NCBI GenBank assembly: GCA_018066005.1
Contig: JAGHSG010000080.1
Span: forward strand, 1-38,094
Source of the DNA: Bacteroidales bacterium
Lineage (GTDB): Bacteria; Bacteroidota; Bacteroidia; Bacteroidales; Paludibacteraceae
Direction: 5' to 3'
Length of the DNA stretch: 38,094 nt
Below are positions 32,489-38,094 of the stretch, one piece after another. The stretch's first letter is position 1, and every line of letters starts with the position of its first letter. Made by a program: the position numbers and the translations under genes. The notes under the pieces were generated by a model that was given only the letters and a program-made list of their open reading frames with translations, did not search any database and had not been told where the DNA came from.

Positions 32489-33472
32489 TTGAAAAGTAAG
32501 TTTTTAGTCATAGTGTTGGGCATGTGGGTATCGTGTAAGGCGATAGCCATGACGACCGTGGCACCGGATACGATGACGGTCGAGCAACAGCAGCAGTTCC
32601 TCTATTACTTTTACGAGGCGGAGCGGTTGTGGCAGAACGGACAGTATGCCGACGCTTTTGCTATGTTCGATTTCTGTCACGAACTCAATCCCGCAGACGC
32701 TATTACGAACCGCTATTTGGGACATGTGTATAACGGCTGTAACCTAACCAATCAGGCATTAACGTATTACCGTCATGCTTGGGAGCAGGACCCGCATGAG
32801 TGTTGGAACGAATACGCCGTCACGCTTTACAACACCGGCGAAACAGCCCATAGACAGGAAGCCATTCGGGTGATGGAGCAGACCGCGTTGACATTGCATC
32901 AGGATCCGGACTTATGGGACCGGTTGCGGGATGCTTATACGGGGGTTAAGGAATACAAGAAAGCCATCGCAGCGCAGGACTCGTTGGATAAAATAGAAGG
33001 GTATGGCCCGTATAGTGCCATCAACCGTTATCGTATCTATATGCTGATGCAGGCACCTAAAAAAGCCATCGCAGCGATTGAAGATTACCTGAAAGAAGCG
33101 CCGACGGACATCCAATTCCAGATGTATCGTATGCAGTTATACGAAGTAACCAATCAGCCTGTCAAGAAAAGGATAGCCGTCTATCAGGATATATTGGCAT
33201 TAGACCCGTACAATGCGTTGGCGCTGAATAATTACGCGTATATGTTGGCAACGCACAAAGGCGATTTGCACCTTGCGGAGCAGATGAGTACAAAAGCCAT
33301 TCGGGTGGAGAGTCAGAACCCGACCTATTTGGACACTTACGCGTGGATTATGCATCTTTCCGGACAGAACGAATTGGCTAAACTGTATATACGGCAAGCA
33401 ATCAACTTATTGGGAAATAACCCTATTCCTCAAGAAGTACAACAACACTATAACGCTATATTTGCTCAATGA
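32489..33472 (+). CDS. TPR-repeat protein
   Basis: The 327-residue protein appears exported: residues 1-19 (KSKFLVIVLGMWVSCKAIA) form a signal peptide. The start is a TTG at 32489, 3 bp after dut; the next ATG would remove half of the signal. The rest is helical with TPR-like repeats (for example AEAERLWQNGQYADAFAMFD-like segments, AITNRYLGHVYNGCNLTNQA, ALALNNYAYMLATHKGDLHL), pointing to a periplasmic or outer-membrane-associated scaffold. In related Bacteroidetes a TPR gene also sits between dut and an EnvC/M23 gene, usually with a DUF4292 lipoprotein gene between; the latter is absent here. Exact role unknown. Confidence 0.75.
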   Translation: MKSKFLVIVLGMWVSCKAIAMTTVAPDTMTVEQQQQFLYYFYEAERLWQNGQYADAFAMFDFCHELNPADAITNRYLGHVYNGCNLTNQALTYYRHAWEQDPHECWNEYAVTLYNTGETAHRQEAIRVMEQTALTLHQDPDLWDRLRDAYTGVKEYKKAIAAQDSLDKIEGYGPYSAINRYRIYMLMQAPKKAIAAIEDYLKEAPTDIQFQMYRMQLYEVTNQPVKKRIAVYQDILALDPYNALALNNYAYMLATHKGDLHLAEQMSTKAIRVESQNPTYLDTYAWIMHLSGQNELAKLYIRQAINLLGNNPIPQEVQQHYNAIFAQ

Positions 33473-34626
33473 AACGTTTTTTAATAGGTATATGTATCCT
33501 GCTTCCTTTGCTCATGTCGGCGCAGTCGGTTAAAGAACTGCAAGCCGAACAGCAGAAACTGCAACAGCAGATGAAAGAGACAGACCAGATGCTTTCTCAA
33601 ACCAAGAAGAACGAGAAAGCTACACAAAATAAACTTAATCTGCTCAATCAGGATATCAAGACCCGTAAGAAACTTATCTCGTCCATCAATACCGAGATGG
33701 ATGTGCTTAATCGTGATATATCCGCGTTGACCGACCGTCGCCGGAGTTTGCAGACCGAATTGGAGCAGCATAAAGCCGAGTACGCCCGTATGGTACGCGA
33801 GTCCCATTATGCCGAGATGCAGTCTTCACCCCTGCTATTCCTGTTCTCTTCCAAGAGCTTTCAGCAACTCGTTCGGCGTATCCGCTATATGTATGAGTTT
33901 CGCCAGTATCGCAAAGCCGAAGTGAGTCGTATCACGGGGATTCAGATGGATATAGATATCCAAAACAACCTGTTGTCCGACCGCAAGGCCGACCGTAATG
34001 CTGCCCTGCAACAGCAACAAAAAGAGAAAGCCAAACTGGATGCTAATCAGAAGAAGCAGAAAAATATGCTTAATGATTTGAAGAAGAAGGAAAAGAATCT
34101 GGCAAGCCAACTCAAAAAACAGCAGCAGCGTGCGGATGAATTGACGCGTAAAATAGAGAATATGATTCGTCAGCAGACTAAATCGTCACTCACGAAAGAA
34201 CAACAACTGATTGCAGGGGGCTTTGAAGACAACAAAGGACGGTTGCCTTGGCCGGTGGAGAAAGGCTTTATTTCGGGGTATTTCGGTACACACCAGCATC
34301 CGGTTTATGAACACGTTACGGTTAATAACAAGGGCATCTATATCCAAACGGTAGCCAATGCCACGGCGCGTGCCGTGTATGAAGGTGAAGTGAGTGGCGT
34401 GCTCGTTCTCGGCAATACATACGCCGTCATCGTGCAACACGGTAATTACCGCACCGTTTATAGCAATCTGAAAGATATATCCGTCAAGCAGGGGGATAAA
34501 ATATCCACCAAACAGACACTCGGTCATATCTATACGGATGCAGCGGATGATAACAAAACGGAACTGTTCTTCCAGATATATAAGGATAGAGAATTGCAGA
34601 ACCCGTCTAATTGGATAACGCATTAA
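33469..34626 (+). CDS. envC: EnvC-like murein hydrolase activator (coiled coil plus degenerate M23)
   Basis: The 385-residue periplasmic protein has a signal peptide (1-18, MSA then QSVKEL), a long Gln/Lys-rich coiled coil (about 20-245) and a C-terminal LytM/M23 domain (about 258-385). The zinc ligands of active M23 peptidases (HxxxxD and HxH) are not kept: the region reads HQHPVYEHVTVNNKGIYIQT and later IVQHGNYRTVYSNL. So it probably activates cell-wall amidases at division instead of cutting peptidoglycan itself, like E. coli EnvC. The ATG overlaps the TPR stop by 4 bp, so translation is coupled. Confidence 0.85.
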   Translation: MKRFLIGICILLPLLMSAQSVKELQAEQQKLQQQMKETDQMLSQTKKNEKATQNKLNLLNQDIKTRKKLISSINTEMDVLNRDISALTDRRRSLQTELEQHKAEYARMVRESHYAEMQSSPLLFLFSSKSFQQLVRRIRYMYEFRQYRKAEVSRITGIQMDIDIQNNLLSDRKADRNAALQQQQKEKAKLDANQKKQKNMLNDLKKKEKNLASQLKKQQQRADELTRKIENMIRQQTKSSLTKEQQLIAGGFEDNKGRLPWPVEKGFISGYFGTHQHPVYEHVTVNNKGIYIQTVANATARAVYEGEVSGVLVLGNTYAVIVQHGNYRTVYSNLKDISVKQGDKISTKQTLGHIYTDAADDNKTELFFQIYKDRELQNPSNWITH

Positions 34627-34631
34627 TAAGT

Positions 34632-35099
34632 ATGAAAAAACAGGTATTGATATTGGCACTCGTGCTATTGGTTTTGCCTTCGTGTAAGAAGGAGAGTTGG
34701 CTGGATTGGAAAACGGAGAATCAACTGTGGTTGGTGGATAATGCCAAGCAGGAAGGTGTTATCGTCACCCCCTCCGGATTGCAGTATAAAGTGCTGCGCG
34801 AAGGTATTCCTTCCCAACCCAAACCCGATGCGCTCAAATCGGTGGTTGTTACCTACAAGGGCTCGCTTATCACGGGCAATGTGTTTGATAAGGGTGAAGA
34901 TAAAAGTATGGCAGTCAGCTCGCTTATCCAAGGGTTTGCAGAAGGGTTATGCAAAATGTCTCCGCCTGCTCATTATATTCTGTATATACCTTCCAACCTC
35001 GCTTATGATAAGGACGGAGCGGGAACAGAAGGCATTAAAGGTTTTATCCCGCCTTATTCGACACTTATCTTTGATGTTGAACTCAAACAAGTTTATTGA
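34632..35099 (+). CDS. FKBP-type peptidyl-prolyl isomerase-like lipoprotein
   Basis: The 155-residue lipoprotein starts at 34632 (MKKQVLILALVLLVLPSCKK), 5 bp after the EnvC stop, with lipobox LPSC (Cys18). Residues about 50-155 are an FKBP domain: SGLQYKVLREG, VVVTYKGSLITGNVFDKGED, SLIQGFAEGLCKMSPPAHYILYIPSNLAYD, IPPYSTLIFDVEL. Some active-site aromatic residues differ from the usual (GLCKM in place of GLQLM), so activity may be low. It likely assists protein folding in the periplasm. Confidence 0.85.
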   Translation: MKKQVLILALVLLVLPSCKKESWLDWKTENQLWLVDNAKQEGVIVTPSGLQYKVLREGIPSQPKPDALKSVVVTYKGSLITGNVFDKGEDKSMAVSSLIQGFAEGLCKMSPPAHYILYIPSNLAYDKDGAGTEGIKGFIPPYSTLIFDVELKQVY

Positions 35100-35557
35100 T
35101 GCGGTTTGTTGGTAAATATGGCTTTTGGCTGCTAATCGGTATGCTGTCGCTTGTGTCCTGTCGGCAAGATTATCAAAGCAACGTACCCGATTATCCCGTT
35201 AATTTGGATATAGATATTGAACGCGAATACCCCCATTTCGTGCCCTCTGCTCCGTGTCAGTCGTTGGTTTTCACTCATAAACGCTACGAAAAGGACTATA
35301 TAGGTTATGCCGGTGTCGTCGTGTGGATCAATATCAACGGCGAGTACCGTGCAGCCGATTTATGCTGCCCCAAGTGCTTAAACCGCACCAAACCTATTCA
35401 GATGCAGGGCAAAGATGATATGTTTCCGGAGTGCCCAATATGTGGGGAAGTGTTTGATTTGACGTTGGAAGGTTTCCCAACCAAGGGCATAGCCGACCAA
35501 CCGCTTAAACATTATGATGTCTCGTACTCCAGCAGGGTGCTGCATATTCGTCATTAA
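35099..35557 (+). CDS. Small Cys-rich lipoprotein, Rieske-like fold possible
   Basis: The 152-residue protein has a lipoprotein signal (lipobox LVSC, Cys21). Its ATG overlaps the previous stop (TGATG). The C-terminal half has YIGYAGVVVWININGEYRAADLCCPKCLN (within about 73-101) and FPECPICGEVFDL. The spacing resembles Rieske-like proteins of Bacteroidales (GYGGxxV then Cys pairs), but both metal sites here are CxxC with no His, so a zinc or rubredoxin-type site is more likely than a 2Fe-2S Rieske cluster. Function unknown; it is translationally linked to rimM (TAATG overlap). Confidence 0.65.
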   Translation: MRFVGKYGFWLLIGMLSLVSCRQDYQSNVPDYPVNLDIDIEREYPHFVPSAPCQSLVFTHKRYEKDYIGYAGVVVWININGEYRAADLCCPKCLNRTKPIQMQGKDDMFPECPICGEVFDLTLEGFPTKGIADQPLKHYDVSYSSRVLHIRH

Positions 35558-36039
35558 TGATTACATCCAAGGATATATTACTTATCGGCACCATTGCTCG
35601 CACGCATGGCAAGCAGGGGGAGTTGCAGGTTCGTACCGTCAATGAGTATTGGGACGATAGCGATGCCGACTTTCTTATCTTGATGTTGGACGCTATTCCG
35701 GTGCCGTTTCGCGTTCTCGAGTGGCGCGTCAAAGGGGCGGATTTGTTGTTTACCCTGCAAGATATAGCCACCGAGCAGGACGCGCTGCGGCTCGTGGGTA
35801 GCGAAGTGTATATGTTGCGTCGGGATATTGCCACAACGGACGACAACACCATTCTTTGTTGGCAAGACATAATCGGATACTCCGTGCAGGGGTGCGCCAT
35901 CGTCGCCATCGACGATACAACTTCTAATGTCCTCGCTACGCTCTCCGACGGCCGCCTGATTCCCTTGCACGAAGACCTGATAACCGCCATCAATCACGAT
36001 ACAAAAACAATTACTATGAATTTGCCGGAAGGATTATGA
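35557..36039 (+). CDS. rimM: 16S rRNA processing protein RimM
   Basis: The 160-residue cytoplasmic factor helps mature the 30S ribosomal head. Motifs are LLIGTIARTHGKQGELQVRT (about 8-28) in the N-terminal beta-barrel, RVLEWRVKGADLLFTLQDI and EQDALRLVGSEVY, then the PRC-barrel part (TILCWQDIIGYSVQGC, GRLIPLHEDLI). It is a little shorter than many RimM proteins. The 5' end overlaps the previous stop and the 3' end overlaps the next start by 4 bp. Confidence 0.9.
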   Translation: MITSKDILLIGTIARTHGKQGELQVRTVNEYWDDSDADFLILMLDAIPVPFRVLEWRVKGADLLFTLQDIATEQDALRLVGSEVYMLRRDIATTDDNTILCWQDIIGYSVQGCAIVAIDDTTSNVLATLSDGRLIPLHEDLITAINHDTKTITMNLPEGL

Positions 36040-36566
36040 ATAATACCAAACTGACCATACCCGAGATGCACAGGCTCACTGTAGATGAGTTTCATGCAGC
36101 CGATAAAGTGCCGCTTATCGTGGTATTAGATAACGTGCGCAGTCAGCATAACGTAGGGGCTGTCTTTCGTACTGCCGATGCGTTCCGCCTGCAGGCGGTC
36201 TATTTATGCGGTATATGCTGCTGTCCGCCTAATGCGGAGATTCATAAGACGGCGCTCGGAGCGGAAGAGACGGTGCCGTTTCGCTATTTTGCCGACACGT
36301 TGGAAGCCGTCAAGGCGCTTAAAGAAGCCGGTTATCGGGTGTTGGCGATTGAGCAGGCGCATAACTCCATCGACTTGGACACCTTTCAAACAACCGTTCC
36401 TACGGCAGTTATTTTGGGGCATGAAGTCTTTGGCGTGCAGCAGGCTGTCATAGACGCTTGCGACGGCTGTATCGAGATTGCCCAATACGGTACCAAACAT
36501 TCCCTGAACGTCTCCGTAACGGCAGGAATCGTGTTATATAAACTTTCCCAACAACTGCGGTCGTAA
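36036..36566 (+). CDS. SpoU/TrmH-family RNA 2'-O-methyltransferase
   Basis: The 176-residue SPOUT enzyme uses S-adenosylmethionine to methylate a ribose in tRNA or rRNA. The three family motifs are present: LDNVRSQHNVGAVFRTADAF (about 31-50), VILGHEVFGV (about 128-137) and IEIAQYGTKHSLNVSVTAGI (about 147-166), which form the trefoil-knot cofactor site. No extra RNA-binding domain is attached. The target is not evident from sequence. It is coupled to rimM by an ATGA overlap and followed 5 bp later by the U32 gene. Confidence 0.92.
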   Translation: MNNTKLTIPEMHRLTVDEFHAADKVPLIVVLDNVRSQHNVGAVFRTADAFRLQAVYLCGICCCPPNAEIHKTALGAEETVPFRYFADTLEAVKALKEAGYRVLAIEQAHNSIDLDTFQTTVPTAVILGHEVFGVQQAVIDACDGCIEIAQYGTKHSLNVSVTAGIVLYKLSQQLRS

Positions 36567-36571
36567 GCGAG

Positions 36572-37987
36572 ATGAAACTAACCTTGTTATCACCGGCAAA
36601 GAATCTGGACGTGGCACGTGCGGCTATTCAGGCGGGTGCGGATGCTGTTTATATCGGCGCTCCGCAGTTTGGGGCGCGGCAGGCTGCATCCAACTCGTTG
36701 GAAGATATAGCAACGCTGGTCGGCGAAGCCCATGCGTACGGGGTGCAGGTGTTAGTGACGCTGAATACACTCCTCACGGACGAAGAGAAGCCGCAGGCGG
36801 TAGCCCTCGCGCACGCGTTATATAAGATAGGTGTGGATGCCCTGATTATTCAGGACCTCTCCTTGCTGCAAGAAGACCTTCCGCCGATTCGTCTGCATGC
36901 TTCTACGCAATGCGACAACCGCACGCCCGAACAGGTGTTGCGTTTGCGCGACTTAGGCTTCAAGCGGGTCGTCTTGGCACGTGAATTGGGAATAGACGAG
37001 ATACGTGCTATCCATGATGCCGTGGGGGATAGTGTCGAGTTGGAAGCCTTTGTGCATGGCGCGTTATGTGTCTCGTATTCAGGGTGTTGCTATATGTCCG
37101 AAGTGCTGATGAACCGCTCCGCCAATAGGGGCTGTTGTGCGCAGATGTGCCGGCAGCAATACGATTTGTTGGACGCGTCTATGAACGAAGTGCCGGACGA
37201 TAACGGCAAGCCTATCCATCAGCGTTATTTGCTCTCGCTGCAAGATATGGACCGCTCCCTGTACCTGCAAGAAATGATAGATGCCGGTGTCACGACCTTC
37301 AAGATAGAAGGTCGCCTCAAAGATGCCGACTACGTCACCAATATCACCGCTTACTACCGCCAAAAACTCGATGCCATCAATCCATCAAGAGCCACGCAAG
37401 TGGCGCATCAATCCATCATTTGGAGTTTTACTCCTAATCCCGAAAAAACGTTTCATCGGGGGGCTACGGATTATTTCTTGCACGGTCGCACCCCTCACAT
37501 GGCTAATTTTGAGACACCCAAATCAACCGGTGAACGGATTACCGAGCGTACTGTTTTGCACCCGGGTGACGGTATCTGCTTTGGTGACCAAGGTTTCTCC
37601 GTCAATGCCATCCGCGAGGGTAGGATAGTGCCCAATAAACCCGTTCATATCCCTGCCGGCACACCCCTCTATCGCAATCTGGATATCGAATTTCAACGTT
37701 CCTTACGTGCCGAGAGACGTGTGCTTATTGACATCGTTTTTGAAGAGATACCGACCGGTTTTCGCCTTACTATGGGGGAGCAGTCGGCGGAATTTACTTA
37801 CCCGCATACGCCGGCCCATAACCCCGAGCGGGCATTAAGAACCATACGCGAACAGTTGAGCAAGTTGGGTGACACCATCTATGCCGTTCGCGACATAACC
37901 ATTCATACACAACCCTATTTTATACCAATCAGTCAACTCAATCAATGGAGACGTTCAGTACTCGACAAAATAAAGACACGCCGTTGA
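36572..37987 (+). CDS. Peptidase U32 family protein (collagenase-like), possibly truncated
   Basis: The 471-residue protein belongs to the U32 family, whose members include 23S rRNA or tRNA modification factors. Features: LTLLSPAKNLDVARAAIQAG (3-22), VYIGAPQFGAR, the signature ELEAFVHGALCVSYSGCCYM followed by SANRGCCAQMCRQQYDL with the metal- or cluster-binding Cys residues, LSLQDM, and FKIEGRLKDADYV. Two oddities: residues about 268-283 (AINPSRATQVAHQSII) are encoded by an octamer/hairpin repeat (37372-37418), and the protein stops at 37985-37987 while the usual C-terminal tail (LMTCRYC...) appears in another frame just after. Relatives in Bacteroidales are longer, from memory near 600 residues. 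Confidence 0.85.
   Translation: MKLTLLSPAKNLDVARAAIQAGADAVYIGAPQFGARQAASNSLEDIATLVGEAHAYGVQVLVTLNTLLTDEEKPQAVALAHALYKIGVDALIIQDLSLLQEDLPPIRLHASTQCDNRTPEQVLRLRDLGFKRVVLARELGIDEIRAIHDAVGDSVELEAFVHGALCVSYSGCCYMSEVLMNRSANRGCCAQMCRQQYDLLDASMNEVPDDNGKPIHQRYLLSLQDMDRSLYLQEMIDAGVTTFKIEGRLKDADYVTNITAYYRQKLDAINPSRATQVAHQSIIWSFTPNPEKTFHRGATDYFLHGRTPHMANFETPKSTGERITERTVLHPGDGICFGDQGFSVNAIREGRIVPNKPVHIPAGTPLYRNLDIEFQRSLRAERRVLIDIVFEEIPTGFRLTMGEQSAEFTYPHTPAHNPERALRTIREQLSKLGDTIYAVRDITIHTQPYFIPISQLNQWRRSVLDKIKTRR
37372..37418. repeat. Octamer/hairpin repeat inside the U32 gene
   Basis: TGCCATCA, ATCCATCA, a 15-bp insert (37388-37402) forming GCCAC-GCAA-GTGGC with the next bases, GCGCATCA, ATCCATCA: four octamers plus 15 bp. 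The same parts in a slightly different order make up 215-261. It keeps the reading frame open between QKLD and WSFTPNPEKTFHRG. Confidence 0.7.
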
Positions 37988-38094
37988 TGACCTGCCGTTA
38001 TTGCCTGCTCTATGAGTTAGGGCATTGCCGCAAGTCTAATCCTTATCCTAAGGATAAGGAACCGCGTTACTTACGCCTGAAGAATGGCACGATT
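37945..38094 (+). CDS. Cys-rich C-terminal tail of U32 protein in another frame (partial)
   Basis: The frame is open from at least an ATG at 37945 to the window end, overlapping the U32 3' end by 43 bp. A second ATG at 37987 overlaps the U32 stop (TTGATGA). It reads METFSTRQNKDTPL, then MTCRYCLLYELGHCRKSN and EPRYLRLKNG. From memory this CxxC...C segment is the usual C-terminal tail of Bacteroidales U32 proteins, normally in the same chain and after about 70 more residues. So it is either a split gene or a deletion/frameshift remnant. Confidence 0.5.
   Translation, partial: METFSTRQNKDTPLMTCRYCLLYELGHCRKSNPYPKDKEPRYLRLKNGTI

Overview
The window looks like a Bacteroidales (Bacteroidetes) chromosome. 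It carries a SusC/SusD pair, promoters with the Bacteroidetes -33/-7 consensus (TTTG, about 20 bp, TAnnTTTG), few Shine-Dalgarno sites, lipoprotein signal peptides, very large InlB-repeat proteins and C-terminal tails resembling type IX secretion signals. Family-level placement (for example Paludibacteraceae or Prevotellaceae relatives) is only a guess.

Minus strand, 0.46-30.9 kb: a beta-mannan (galacto/glucomannan) utilisation locus. In transcription order it holds an AraC regulator (30.9-30.0 kb), a secreted CBM-like protein, SusC, SusD, an IPT-type surface glycan-binding lipoprotein, GH5_8 mannanase, GH26 mannanase lipoprotein, a multi-module secreted protein and GH27 alpha-galactosidase (to 16.8 kb). 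After a repeat-filled gap and a decayed AAA/DUF4143 ATPase come a giant secreted modular protein (about 3,090 residues if one frameshift is repaired), a 126-residue protein with a sorting-signal-like tail, a GH94 cellobiose phosphorylase and a GH130 mannosylglucose phosphorylase. The inferred pathway is: surface mannanases cut mannan, GH27 removes galactose, SusC/D imports oligosaccharides, and cytoplasmic phosphorylases release Man-1-P and Glc-1-P. No cellobiose 2-epimerase or sugar permease is visible here.

Plus strand, 31.1-38.1 kb: a dense housekeeping operon of lipid kinase, dut, TPR protein, EnvC-like protein, FKBP-like lipoprotein, Cys-rich lipoprotein, rimM, SpoU/TrmH methyltransferase, U32 peptidase and a partial Cys-rich ORF. 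Start and stop codons overlap or nearly touch.

The most unusual content is non-coding. (1) Five copies (35-192, 304-458, 4237-4392, 14332-14485, 15913-16062) of a 150-158 bp element have conserved ends (ACAAAAACC at one end, CGATAAAC at the other), a 13-17 bp outer stem whose sequence changes while pairing is kept, and small inner hairpins that also covary. This looks like an undescribed structured RNA or a non-autonomous mobile element. (2) Next to every copy, and throughout the operons, are arrays of 8-bp units (GATTCACC or TTCCATCA types). Most often they are exactly five units (40 bp), alternating elsewhere with tiny GC-rich hairpins. They fill intercistronic gaps, overlap stop codons and are translated inside three proteins, including a T9SS-like tail and the U32 peptidase.

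Three genes of the mannan locus (GH130, the giant protein, GH27) each carry one frameshift, and two further genes (the DUF4143 ATPase and the U32 tail) look internally deleted. Either the locus is decaying or the sequence has indel errors; reads are needed to decide.
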